From UBA11540 sp045536425 (GTDB lineage: Bacteria > Bacillota > Clostridia > Oscillospirales > Ruminococcaceae), in the NCBI GenBank assembly GCA_045536425.1, contig JAZSNN010000031.1, positions 62,001-126,000 of the forward strand: DNA of 64,000 bases, read 5' to 3'. Below the pieces are notes generated by a model that searched no databases, had not been told where the DNA came from, and saw nothing but the letters and a program-made list of their open reading frames with translations. Below are positions 50,611 through 58,518 of the stretch, in pieces. Every line of letters starts with the position of its first letter. The first letter of the stretch is position 1. A program made the translations under genes and the position numbers.

Positions 50611-51153
50611 TTATTTTGCTATTCTTTTTTTAATCGCCTTCGTCGCTTGTTCTATCACCCAAAACACAAAGCAGGTTATTGTTGCTATCAAGAGCGATTG
50701 CAGGACGTCATACAGCGTTATGCTTTTTATCATATCAAAAACTGTAACTGTAATTTCTTCGGGTTTTGCTATGATGGTATCCGCAGGATAACTTGTATAA
50801 GGCGATCCAAAGAATCTTGGATTTAGATAAAACTCCTTAAAACAAAGGTAGGCTAGTGTGGTTGTAGTTGCCATAATACCGTAATACAGCGGTCTTTTCA
50901 TCTTTACAAAGATTTGCACAGCAAAGACTATGGTTGCCATTACAAGCGCAGGAACAGCGTTATACAGTACTGTGTTGAGAACGATTTCTACAAAATCGGG
51001 GGATTTTGAGAAAAGCAAAAAGTAGTCCTTCGTCCCAATCCACTTCGGTGTATTTATCTGTGAATCTGCAAAGACATATGTCGCTACATATACTGCAACT
51101 ATAAGTACAGTTGGTATCACAAACCACAAAAGTTCCTTTTGTCTTTTCTTCAT
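50611..51153 (-). CDS. Membrane protein with four predicted helices, unknown
   Basis: 180 residues from the ATG at 51151-51153 (GGGAGGAAC upstream). Helices at about 8-28, 54-78, 86-102 and 150-172, with an extracytoplasmic Tyr/Pro-rich loop (NPRFFGSPYTSYPADT). No enzyme or transporter motif. Stands alone between the two tRNA loci. Confidence 0.65.
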   Translation of the reverse strand: MKKRQKELLWFVIPTVLIVAVYVATYVFADSQINTPKWIGTKDYFLLFSKSPDFVEIVLNTVLYNAVPALVMATIVFAVQIFVKMKRPLYYGIMATTTTLAYLCFKEFYLNPRFFGSPYTSYPADTIIAKPEEITVTVFDMIKSITLYDVLQSLLIATITCFVFWVIEQATKAIKKRIAK

Positions 51154-51335
51154 TTTGTTCCTCCCTATCAACTAATGTCTGATGTCAAATACGTATCGGG
51201 GCTCCAAAAAGTATTTTTTAAAGCCTTCCTTTATTTTATAATATCATGCTGTTATTAATAAATCAAGGTGTTTTTGAAGGAATATTATTTATATTGCTGA
51301 TTCCGAAAAAAATGCGTTTTTATGAAAATTTATAG

Positions 51336-51364
51336 TTGACTTTTCGGAACAAGTGTGGTATCAT
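51336..51364 (+). promoter_or_regulatory. Promoter of tRNA-Pro
   Basis: TTGACT, 17 bp, TATCAT, 16 bp before the tRNA. Confidence 0.65.
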
Positions 51365-51380
51365 ATATAAGCAAAATACG

Positions 51381-51457
51381 TCTGGGTGTGGCGCAGCTGG
51401 TAGCGCGCTACCTTGGGGTGGTAGAGGCCGCAAGTTCAAGTCTTGTCACTCAGACCA
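51381..51457 (+). tRNA. tRNA-Pro (anticodon GGG)
   Basis: 77 nt with encoded CCA. Acceptor TCTGGGT/ACTCAGA (one G-U), D-arm GCGCAGCTGGTAGCGC, anticodon stem CTACC/GGTAG with loop TTGGGGT (GGG), T-arm GCAAG-TTCAAGT-CTTGT. Confidence 0.95.
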
Positions 51458-51459
51458 AG

Positions 51460-51492
51460 AAAAGCCGTCGACTTTCGTCGATGGCTTTTTTT
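51460..51492 (+). terminator. Terminator after tRNA-Pro
   Basis: AAAAGCCGTCGAC, TTTC, GTCGATGGCTTTT then T-run. Confidence 0.8.
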
Positions 51493-51500
51493 GCGTGGCG

Positions 51501-51609
51501 AGACTTGAAGATGAACTCCAAGAGTGCAAGTGTCAACGCAGCACGATTGGGAGAAACAGTCCAGTGGACTGTTTCGTTCGTGGTTGGACAAGTCTTGTCA
51601 CTCAGACCA
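51501..51609 (+). repeat. tRNA-tail repeat unit 3 (tRNA-Pro version)
   Basis: Begins AGACTTGAA (reverse complement of the tRNA-Pro T-arm TTCAAGTCT) and ends AAGTCTTGTCACTCAGACCA, an exact copy of the tRNA-Pro 3' end. The body matches units 1 and 2 (GAACTCCAAGAGTGCAAGTG, CGATTGGGA, and the AAACAGTCC-AGT-GGACTGTTT hairpin at 51554-51574). A terminator follows. Confidence 0.85.
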
Positions 51610-51640
51610 AAAAGAGATGCACGAAAGTGCATCTCTTTTT
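51609..51640 (+). terminator. Terminator after repeat unit 3
   Basis: AAAAAGAGATGCAC, GAAA, GTGCATCTCTTTTT. 14-bp perfect stem. Confidence 0.85.
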
Positions 51641-51716
51641 GCATTTATCGCAGAAGCTTTACGGTTTGCACAAACTTCTTGAACTTGCGGGCTCTACCAT
51701 TGCCATCCCCGAGCGG

Positions 51717-51760
51717 TTGTCGCTTTGGCGACGAGCGAGTGGGGGAATCCCCGCTTTTGT
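51717..51760. repeat. Direct repeat R1 beside the SGNH gene
   Basis: Shares GACGAGCGAGTG.GGG.ATCC.CCGCTTTT with R2 at 53022-53065 (imperfect, about 44 bp). Contains GTCGC-TTTG-GCGAC and a GGGGATTCCCC-type stem, so it may act as a transcript end. The 136-bp stretch 51641-51776 holds no gene. Confidence 0.55.
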
Positions 51761-51776
51761 AGGCGGGAGTGATGAA

Positions 51777-52925
51777 TCAATTGACATCTTCGCTGAACAG
51801 AGCTTTAATCATTGCATTGCTTATCAGATCCATACCAAGCTCATTAGGATGGACACGACGGTCGGCGATATATTTATCAAAATTTTTCCGATTTTCTGTT
51901 ATGCCGCAGTTTTCAAGGTCTACCATAGTGTAGCCAAAGTGCTTGATAATCTTTTCCAGCTCTGCATTAAACTCAGTGGGAGCCGGTACAACGTCTTTTC
52001 CATCTAAATCCGGCACTCGACGCGGCAACAGTCCCATGCAGTATACCTCAGCGTCGGGATAGCGGACGCTGATTTTGTGGAGCATGATAGCGTAGGCTTC
52101 GCAGGCGGTAGTGGGTTCTGCATCGGATTGAATCAGCGCGTCATAATCCAAATCAGCCGTACCCAGAGTATCCTGATAGTAGCTGTAGTCGTTAGTTCCC
52201 ATAAACACAACGATTATATCAGGTTCTTCACCTGTATTATCGTTGTGAAGCTGCTCACATCGGCTGACATAAGCGCCCTTTGCATCGTCACGTTCTTGCA
52301 GTACATAGCTTCCGCTCCAGGAATTGTTGACGCACAGCTTCATTTCCAGAGCATCGATAACCTGTTGCCACCACGTTTCCGATTGGGTGACTTCCGTATT
52401 TTTTACACCGTAATACACAGCATTTTCACCGATCGTAGAGTTATAATCGGAATTATTCGATATACCTATGTAGGTTGAAATACTATCGCCAAGGATTGAG
52501 ATAGTTTTACCTGCATAGGGGTTGGAAGTATAATCGGAGAAAAGGGGCACCTCTTCGCCATAGGTGAAGAGCTTACTATCTGCGGTATCCTCCAGTTCTC
52601 TCGCATTATAATCTTCGCCGATCAGAGCAACAAGTGCTTCCTCCCGGGTGGTGTAGGTTCCAACGGGCTCGCCTTTCTTAACAGCTATGACCTTGCCCTG
52701 TGTTACTTCATACAGGAACAGCTTTGGCATTTCGATTTTATCAGCGTTCTCTGCCATATATTCGGTGTACGCGTCCTTCGCCGCCTGCTTGTCATAGTTA
52801 TCCTGCGCTTTAGCGTCGGCCTCACGCAAGATCGGAATCATTACCGATGCCAGTATGACAACGACCGCAACCACAGTCACGAGCACTGCAGCAATTAAAA
52901 CTTTTTTGTTTTTTGTTCTTTTCAT
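51777..52925 (-). CDS. SGNH/GDSL-type hydrolase with N-terminal membrane anchor
   Basis: 382 residues from the ATG at 52923-52925 (GAGG 9 bp upstream). One N-terminal membrane helix (about 8-30), a linker domain (about 35-130), then the SGNH fold: ISILGDSIS (Ser), NNSWSGSY (Gly block), FMGTNDYSY (Asn), and RRVHPNELG (His). Extracytoplasmic esterase or carbohydrate deacetylase is likely; substrate unknown. Own promoter. Confidence 0.85.
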   Translation of the reverse strand: MKRTKNKKVLIAAVLVTVVAVVVILASVMIPILREADAKAQDNYDKQAAKDAYTEYMAENADKIEMPKLFLYEVTQGKVIAVKKGEPVGTYTTREEALVALIGEDYNARELEDTADSKLFTYGEEVPLFSDYTSNPYAGKTISILGDSISTYIGISNNSDYNSTIGENAVYYGVKNTEVTQSETWWQQVIDALEMKLCVNNSWSGSYVLQERDDAKGAYVSRCEQLHNDNTGEEPDIIVVFMGTNDYSYYQDTLGTADLDYDALIQSDAEPTTACEAYAIMLHKISVRYPDAEVYCMGLLPRRVPDLDGKDVVPAPTEFNAELEKIIKHFGYTMVDLENCGITENRKNFDKYIADRRVHPNELGMDLISNAMIKALFSEDVN

Positions 52926-52960
52926 ATCATTTATCCTCATATCAGATATTTTGTACTTTC

Positions 52961-52989
52961 ATTGTACCATATTCCGCAAAGAATCTCAA
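52961..52989 (-). promoter_or_regulatory. Promoter of the SGNH gene
   Basis: Minus strand TTGAGA, 17 bp, TACAAT, about 36 bp before the start codon. Confidence 0.6.
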
Positions 52990-53021
52990 GTTTTCCTCTC
53001 AAATCGGCAATAAAAAGATAA

Positions 53022-53065
53022 GTGTCGCAGTAGCTACGAGCGAGTGAGGGCATCCGCCGCTTTTA
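53022..53065. repeat. Direct repeat R2 beside the SGNH gene
   Basis: Partner of R1 (51717-51760). Ends where the spoIIID-end repeat begins at 53066. Confidence 0.55.
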
Positions 53066-53135
53066 TATGGAAAAAGGATGCGAAAAATCGCATCCTCTAT
53101 TTTTTATATTTTCTTTTAGTTGCTAGGCCTCCGCG
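53066..53135. repeat. Left copy of the spoIIID 3' end
   Basis: About 70 bp match 54757-54828: the terminator hairpin GGATGCGA...TCGCATCC and the last codons of spoIIID. On the minus strand it encodes RHIRGGLATKRKYKK and the stop, with synonymous changes in the first codons. The rest of spoIIID is absent here. Confidence 0.85.
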
Positions 53136-53517
53136 AATGTGTCGCAACATTGAGAGAGGCGTTTTCTCCATTGGAAGCAGAAATCCCAGCGTTTACAAGA
53201 GTATCGCTTAAAAAACCAGGATAACAAACAATCACGCGCCTCGCGAGAGGAGCGTGTTCCTATATTGTCAAAAGAAAGGTCTATTATGGCACGACCAATC
53301 ACGTAGTCAAAACAATATAGGCTTTTCCTTGCTTTGTTCTTTTACAAACAGTTAAGTGTCCCAGTATACACCGCTTTTTGCAGCGCCTCAATGGGCGTAT
53401 CCAAATTATAATTAGTATTCAAAAAACTGTCAACTTTGGTTGGCGGGATTTTTGCTTTTTATTGTTTTTTTGGGGCGGTTGTGGTATATTTTATTCATAG
53501 TGCTTTTGGAGGTTTTT
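53136..53517. other. Non-coding stretch with hairpin and 10-bp inverted repeat
   Basis: No gene supported. CACGCGCCTC-GCGA-GAGGAGCGTG (53232-53255) is a strong hairpin, and CCTATATTGT (53259-53268) and ACAATATAGG (53312-53321) are perfect inverted copies 43 bp apart. It may be the end region of a lost mobile element or the leader of the gene at 53518. Confidence 0.4.
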
Positions 53518-54753
53518 ATGCGCAGGTATAGATTTGGTAAAATTATTGCTCTCGTTTTGTTTGTTGTCCTTTCCTTTTCCGGATGTTTTTCGGATTTCGA
53601 CTTAATCTATGATGATTACAGCGATTCATATTCATATGACGTCAGTTATGATTACGTTTCCGCCGGACCATCTTATGACGTTTCTTTTGAAGAAAGTTCT
53701 TCTTGTTCGAGCGAAGACCCATCTGAATACGCCTCGTCAGCTAATGTTTCTTCAAAGATTGAAGAACCGCAGATTCCAAAGATATGCAGCTTGGTTGAGT
53801 TGAGGGATTATTTTAAAGATAACCTGAGAAACGACGTTTTGGTGGTACAATTTGAGTGGCTTGGAGAGGAAGATTTATCTGCAAACGAAATAGCACGTAT
53901 GACCATGACCTGTTACGTTAATTACAGGCGCACAGGCAATAAATATACCGTCACCTTTACCGAATATCCCGGTGACAGAATTGTTGACGCTTATTTTTCG
54001 GGCGACAGGTCCAAACTTAACGTAGGTGAGATTTCCGCTTTGGAGAAGGCGATTGAAATTGTCAATGAGGCAAAGGCTGTTACCTCCGATTTAATCGATT
54101 TGGAAGTGTATCTGCACGATTATATCTGCAGAGCCGTGACGTATGACGACAACACGCGTTCTGTTGAGGACCCGATGAATCCTCCGCGAAACCTAACCGT
54201 TGTTGGAGCGTTGTTGGACGGCAGAGCAAACTGTCAGGGATATACCGACGCGTTTTATGCTCTGGCTTCGATTGCGGGATTTACAGTTGACAGGATGTTT
54301 GTTAAAACCGCCAACGATCTACACGTTTTGAGCACCATATATCTTGGCGGACAATGGCTTATCGTAGATTCAACCTTTAACGATTCCAATTACTACGGCA
54401 ACGAGTCCAAGGATTATCATCTGTTTAACGCAAGTAAAGACGTCGTTGAGCAGTTTTCTTGGCCTGAACATTATGAAATGAATCCTATTGCCAACGAGAC
54501 GTCGAATTATTTTTACTACAATTACTATGATTGTTATTACCGCAATGCAGAGGAGTTTGCAAATGCTCTTCTTAATCAGTACATAAACGGCAAAACCGAG
54601 ATACACGGCGCTCTGGTGAGCAGCGAAAGCGTGTATGACGTTTCAGACGCATTTAGCCTCGCGATTGCTAACGCAAATTTCGAACAAGCAGGATATATTT
54701 ATTTTTACAGGCATTTTGGCAACACATACTATTGCCAGTTTTTGATTTCGTGA
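53518..54753 (+). CDS. Lipoprotein with transglutaminase-like (cysteine protease fold) domain
   Basis: 411 residues from the ATG at 53518 (TTGGAGG upstream; a longer frame has no ribosome site). Signal peptide with lipobox FSGC, a Ser/Asp/Tyr-rich linker (about 30-90), a beta region, then a transglutaminase-like core with RANCQGYTDAFYALA (Cys), DLHVLSTIYLGGQWLIVD (His and Asp). Such surface proteins may cleave or cross-link peptides. The gene sits between the two spoIIID-end repeats, so it is probably cargo. Confidence 0.8.
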   Translation: MRRYRFGKIIALVLFVVLSFSGCFSDFDLIYDDYSDSYSYDVSYDYVSAGPSYDVSFEESSSCSSEDPSEYASSANVSSKIEEPQIPKICSLVELRDYFKDNLRNDVLVVQFEWLGEEDLSANEIARMTMTCYVNYRRTGNKYTVTFTEYPGDRIVDAYFSGDRSKLNVGEISALEKAIEIVNEAKAVTSDLIDLEVYLHDYICRAVTYDDNTRSVEDPMNPPRNLTVVGALLDGRANCQGYTDAFYALASIAGFTVDRMFVKTANDLHVLSTIYLGGQWLIVDSTFNDSNYYGNESKDYHLFNASKDVVEQFSWPEHYEMNPIANETSNYFYYNYYDCYYRNAEEFANALLNQYINGKTEIHGALVSSESVYDVSDAFSLAIANANFEQAGYIYFYRHFGNTYYCQFLIS

Positions 54754-54756
54754 AAT

Positions 54757-54828
54757 ATATAGAAAAGGATGCGATTTAATTCGCATCCTCTATTTTTTAT
54801 ATTTTCTTTTAGTTGCTAGGCCTCCGCG
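54757..54828. repeat. Right copy of the spoIIID 3' end
   Basis: Matches 53066-53135 and forms the 3' end and terminator of the intact spoIIID gene. Confidence 0.85.
54767..54788 (-). terminator. Terminator of spoIIID
   Basis: GGATGCGA, ATTAAA, TCGCATCC then TTTTCT on the minus strand, directly after the stop codon. Confidence 0.8.
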
Positions 54829-55035
54829 GATATGGCGTTGGGCTTTGTTGAGGTCGAGCACCTCTTTTACGTTTGCATACAGGCTTGGATTTATCTTTTT
54901 GAGTCTTTCTGCGACGTCCTTATGTACAGTTGATTTACTTATACAAAATTTCTTTGCGGCGGCTCTTACAGTTGCTTTGTTCTCGATTATGTACTCAGCG
55001 AGCATCACCGCTCGTTCTTCTACTACCCCTTTCAC
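54790..55035 (-). CDS. spoIIID: Sporulation transcriptional regulator SpoIIID
   Basis: 81 residues from a GTG (AAGGAG 8 bp upstream). Helix-turn-helix AAAKKFCISKSTVHKDVAERL at about 35-55 and the basic C-terminal helix (AQRHIRGGLATKRKYKK) that binds the minor groove. Controls mother-cell genes with SigE. Full length for the family; shows that the organism belongs to a sporulating lineage. Confidence 0.95.
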   Translation of the reverse strand: MKGVVEERAVMLAEYIIENKATVRAAAKKFCISKSTVHKDVAERLKKINPSLYANVKEVLDLNKAQRHIRGGLATKRKYKK

Positions 55036-55097
55036 AATCTCAACTCCTTATGAATGTTCATTCAAATATATGAGCCGAAAGGAGTTAGTATGCAAAA

Positions 55098-55121
55098 ACA
55101 GACCCGAAAATTCGGGTCTGT
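55098..55121 (-). terminator. Terminator of the FAD oxidoreductase gene
   Basis: ACAGACCCGAA, AAA-type loop, TTCGGGTCTGT then TTTTGC on the minus strand. Confidence 0.8.
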
Positions 55122-55128
55122 TCAAAAA

Positions 55129-56517
55129 TCAAACGAGTTTTCTACCCATCAAAACACCCATTACAGATGCCATCATAAGTCCTCTTGTCCATCCGCTCGA
55201 ATCGCCGAGGCAGTGAAGTCCTTTGACATTTGTATTTAAGTCCTTATCCATCTTTACGCGGTTGGAATAAAACTTTAATTCGGGCGAGTACAAAAGTGTT
55301 TCTGTGGACGCAAAACCGGGCACTACGTGGTCTACCGCTTGGATGAAGTTTATGATATTCATCATAGCGCGGTACGGCATAGCAGCGGTTATATCCCCTG
55401 CTACAGCGTCGGGGAGTGTTGGCTTGAGGTTTGACTGTGCAAGTTCCTTTGGCCAAGTGCGTTTGCCGTCAAGAATATCGCCGAAGCGTTGCACCAAAAT
55501 ATGTCCCGCACCGAGCATATTTGTGAGCTCGCCAACCTTTTGCGCATAGGCAATAGGCTGATTGAACGGTTCGGAAAAATTATGCGAACATAAAATTGCG
55601 AGGTTTGTGTTATTGGATTTGAGTTCCTTGTAGGAATGTCCGTTTACGACAGCAAGGTCGTTGTCGTAGTTTTCCTGACTTACAAATCCGCCGGGGTTTT
55701 GGCAGAAGGTGCGAACCTTATTTTTAAAGGGCTTGGGATAGCCGATGAGCTTGGACTCATACAGCACCTCGTTTACCTTTTCGATAACTTCGTTTCTTAC
55801 CTCAACTCTAACACCGATATCTACTGTTCCGGGTTGGTGCGCGATGTTATGCTCTGCACAAATCTTTTCGAGCCAATCTGCTCCTCTTCTGCCTGTTGCA
55901 ACAACGGTGTGCTCACCAAAAATTTCGAGGTTGTTTTTGCCATCTGTGATGTAAACTCCCTTGCATTCGTTTCCCTCTAAAATGAGGTCGGTGCATTCAT
56001 ATCCAAACATCATCTCAACACCGTTGTTGAGAAGATACTGCTCAATTGCGTAGTATATCTGCTGTGCCTTTTCGGTGCCCATATGTCGAATGGGACAGTC
56101 AACAAGCTTGAGTCCTGCTTGGATTGCGCGTTTTCTGATATCCTTTACCTCTTCGGAGTTTCCGATACCCTCTACGTGCTCGTCAGCGCCAAACTCCAGA
56201 TATATCTTGTCGGCGTAGTTAATGGTTTCCTGCGCGAGATCATCACCGATCAAAGTGGGAAGGTCACCGCCCACCTCGCTACTGAGAGAGAGCTTTCCAT
56301 CGGAAAAGGCTCCCGCACCCGAGAATCCCGTAGTGATGTGACAGTATGGTTTGCAGTTGACGCATTGCTTGGTCTTGTGTTTTGGGCAACGTCTGTTTTC
56401 AACCGATTGTCCTTTTTCTACTATAACAATCTTTTTGTCGCTTCCCTTTTTGACCATTTCGAGTGCAGTAAATATACCCGCAGGGCCTGCACCGACTATA
56501 ATGACATCCTTGTTCAT
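55129..56517 (-). CDS. FAD-dependent oxidoreductase (BaiN/HI0933-like)
   Basis: 462 residues from the ATG at 56515-56517 (AAAGGAG upstream). Dinucleotide-binding VIIVGAGPAGIFTALEM at the N-terminus; a cysteine group RRCPKHKTKQCVNCKPYC near 50-68 that could bind a metal or Fe-S cluster; THVVATGRRGADW-like motif VVATGRRGADW near 216; C-terminal GLHCLGDSSGWTRGLMMASVMG closes the FAD site. Common in Clostridia; substrate not known. Confidence 0.85.
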   Translation of the reverse strand: MNKDVIIVGAGPAGIFTALEMVKKGSDKKIVIVEKGQSVENRRCPKHKTKQCVNCKPYCHITTGFSGAGAFSDGKLSLSSEVGGDLPTLIGDDLAQETINYADKIYLEFGADEHVEGIGNSEEVKDIRKRAIQAGLKLVDCPIRHMGTEKAQQIYYAIEQYLLNNGVEMMFGYECTDLILEGNECKGVYITDGKNNLEIFGEHTVVATGRRGADWLEKICAEHNIAHQPGTVDIGVRVEVRNEVIEKVNEVLYESKLIGYPKPFKNKVRTFCQNPGGFVSQENYDNDLAVVNGHSYKELKSNNTNLAILCSHNFSEPFNQPIAYAQKVGELTNMLGAGHILVQRFGDILDGKRTWPKELAQSNLKPTLPDAVAGDITAAMPYRAMMNIINFIQAVDHVVPGFASTETLLYSPELKFYSNRVKMDKDLNTNVKGLHCLGDSSGWTRGLMMASVMGVLMGRKLV

Positions 56518-56587
56518 ACAAGACTCTCCTTTACGCAAGAATAAAGCGTTCTGCAGAGAACGCTTTACATATTTTTGACATCACAAA

Positions 56588-56614
56588 GAACTCGAGTGAA
56601 AATCATTCGAGTTC
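56588..56614. terminator. Hairpin after the small peptide gene
   Basis: GAACTCGAGTG, 5-nt loop, CATTCGAGTTC with CTTTTTA on the plus side and TTTG on the minus side. A second hairpin, AAAGCGTTCT-GCAG-AGAACGCTTT, lies at 56543-56566. Confidence 0.55.
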
Positions 56615-56653
56615 CTTTTTACTATAAACCAGTTTGTTGATTAGATTCTATTA

Positions 56654-56767
56654 TTATTTTTTAAATTCATCCAATCCAACATCGTTATCACCACTAGTAG
56701 TGATAATGTCTTTTGTTTCGATTTCCTCTACCTCAAGTACAGGAGTTTCAAATTTTTCGATATTCAT
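56654..56767 (-). CDS. 37-residue peptide of the ITTSG type
   Basis: ATG at 56765-56767 with AGGAGG 7 bp upstream. The peptide opens MNIEKFETPVLEVEEIETKD, continues IITTSGDNDVG and ends LDEFKK. Short peptides with an E/P/V-rich start, an I(I/V)TTSG block and an acidic Gly/Asp tail recur in gut Clostridia as unannotated genes. It has a leader-plus-core look, but no modification enzyme or transporter is adjacent. Confidence 0.7.
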   Translation of the reverse strand: MNIEKFETPVLEVEEIETKDIITTSGDNDVGLDEFKK

Positions 56768-56897
56768 CAGATATCCTCCTCAGATAAAATTCATATAATT
56801 ACCAAAAACAAATACAATAATTTATAATCAGTATACACCCGTTTTCAACGATTGTCAATAGTTTTTCGTGAAAAAGACGTAATTGTTTTTAACGTAA

Positions 56898-58403
56898 TTA
56901 ACCGATCTTTGCATTAGCATCCTTGAGCACTACGTCGTGTGCTCCGCCCTCTACTATAGAAGTTGCAGACACCATTGTAAGCTTGCTGTTCTTCTGAAGC
57001 TCGGGTATTGTCAAGAAGCCACAGTTACACATTGTGGAACGAACCTTTGCGAGAGATTTGCCCACGTTATCCTTGAGTCCACCTGCATAGGGAACGTAGG
57101 AGTCGACGCCTTCCTCAAAGGAGAGCTTTTTATCTCCGCCGAGGTCGTAGCGCTGCCAGTTTCTCGCACGGTTTGAGCCTTCACCCCAATATTCCTTCAT
57201 ATAGCTACCATTGATTACAACCTTGTTTGTGGGGCTCTCATCAAATCTAGAGAAGTATCTGCCGAGCATTATGAAATCTGCGCCCATAGCAAGTGCGAGT
57301 GTCATATGATAGTCGTGAACGATACCGCCATCAGAGCACACAGGAATATAGATACCTGTTTTCTCGTAGTATTCGTCTCTTGCCTTTGCAACCTCGATAA
57401 GAGCTGTTGCTTGTCCACGGCCGATTCCCTTCTGCTCACGGGTGATGCAGATAGAACCACCGCCGATACCGACCTTTACAAAGTCAGCTCCTGCTTCGGC
57501 AAGGAACATAAAGCCATCGCGATCAACAACGTTTCCTGCGCCAACCTTTACTGTATCGCCGTAGTTTGCGCGAATCCAGTCGAGAGTGAGTTTCTGCCAC
57601 TCGGAATAGCCCTCGGAAGAGTCGATACACAGAACGTCTGCGCCTGCTTCTACAAGTGCGGGAACACGCTGTGCATAGTCGCGGGTGTTGATACCTGCAC
57701 CTACTACGTATCTCTTCTGCGCGTCGAGAAGTTCATTGGCATTCTCTTTATGTGTAGAGTAGTCCTTGCGGAAAACCATATACTTGAGGCATCCGTTTTT
57801 GTCAACTATCGGGAGAGAGTTGAGCTTGTTGTCCCAAATTATATCGTTTGCAGTTTTGAGCGAAGTGTTCTCGTCTGCAACGATGAGCTTGTCCAAAGCG
57901 GTCATAAACTCGCTGACCTTTGTATCCATAGACATTCTGGAAACGCGGTAGTCACGACTTGTGACGATGCCGACGAGCTTTCCGTTTGCAGTTCCATCCT
58001 CGGTTACTGCTACTGTGGAGTGCCCTGTTTTCTCTTTAAGGTCGAGGATATCCTTTAGTGTAGCGTCGGGCTTTATGTTAGAATCACTTGTTACGAAGCC
58101 CGCCTTATAATTCTTGACTCTTGCTACCATTGCAGCCTCGTCCTCAATGGTCTGAGAACCATAAATAAAGGAGATTCCGCCCTCTTTTGCAAGTGCAATA
58201 GCCATTCTGTCGTCAGATACAGCCTGCATTATTGCAGAAACGAGGGGAATATTCATAACGATAGAAGAGGTTTCGCCCTTCTTGTATTTTACTACCGGTG
58301 TCTTGAGACTTACGTTTGCAGGAATACACTCTGAAGAGGAGTATCCAGGTACCAAAAGGTACTCGCCAAAGGTGCGAGAAGGTTCTTCGTAAATAAAAGC
58401 CAT
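56898..58403 (-). CDS. guaB: Inosine-5'-monophosphate dehydrogenase
   Basis: Oxidises IMP to XMP in GMP synthesis. 501 residues. Barrel start VSAIMQAVSDDRMAIALAKEGG, an inserted CBS pair (about 95-220), DVLCIDSSEGYSEWQ, the catalytic loop VKVGIGGGSICITREQKGIGRGQ with the active-site Cys, then the mobile flap (EYWGEGSNRARNWQRYDLGG). Near normal length. Confidence 0.96.
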   Translation of the reverse strand: MAFIYEEPSRTFGEYLLVPGYSSSECIPANVSLKTPVVKYKKGETSSIVMNIPLVSAIMQAVSDDRMAIALAKEGGISFIYGSQTIEDEAAMVARVKNYKAGFVTSDSNIKPDATLKDILDLKEKTGHSTVAVTEDGTANGKLVGIVTSRDYRVSRMSMDTKVSEFMTALDKLIVADENTSLKTANDIIWDNKLNSLPIVDKNGCLKYMVFRKDYSTHKENANELLDAQKRYVVGAGINTRDYAQRVPALVEAGADVLCIDSSEGYSEWQKLTLDWIRANYGDTVKVGAGNVVDRDGFMFLAEAGADFVKVGIGGGSICITREQKGIGRGQATALIEVAKARDEYYEKTGIYIPVCSDGGIVHDYHMTLALAMGADFIMLGRYFSRFDESPTNKVVINGSYMKEYWGEGSNRARNWQRYDLGGDKKLSFEEGVDSYVPYAGGLKDNVGKSLAKVRSTMCNCGFLTIPELQKNSKLTMVSATSIVEGGAHDVVLKDANAKIG

Positions 58404-58434
58404 ATTTGTTCTCCTTATATTTATATTACTCTTA

Positions 58435-58463
58435 ATAGTACTCTAAACAGCGCCCTGTGTCAA
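58435..58463 (-). promoter_or_regulatory. Promoter of guaB
   Basis: Minus strand TTGACA, 17 bp, TACTAT, about 32 bp before the start codon. Confidence 0.6.
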
Positions 58464-58518
58464 GGCATTTTGAGCCTTCAAAATAATTTTCGGCAGTTTA
58501 CACATATCGCGGATAAAA

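Noticed and set aside
50208..50826. Several 60-140 residue open frames across the tRNA-tail repeats
   Set aside because: They run through tRNA ends, terminators and repeats in both strands without ribosome sites; best explained as shadows of repeat DNA.
50208..51609. Degenerate extra tRNA genes
   Set aside because: Only the T-stem 3' half and acceptor 3' half are present; there is no D-arm, anticodon arm or acceptor 5' half.
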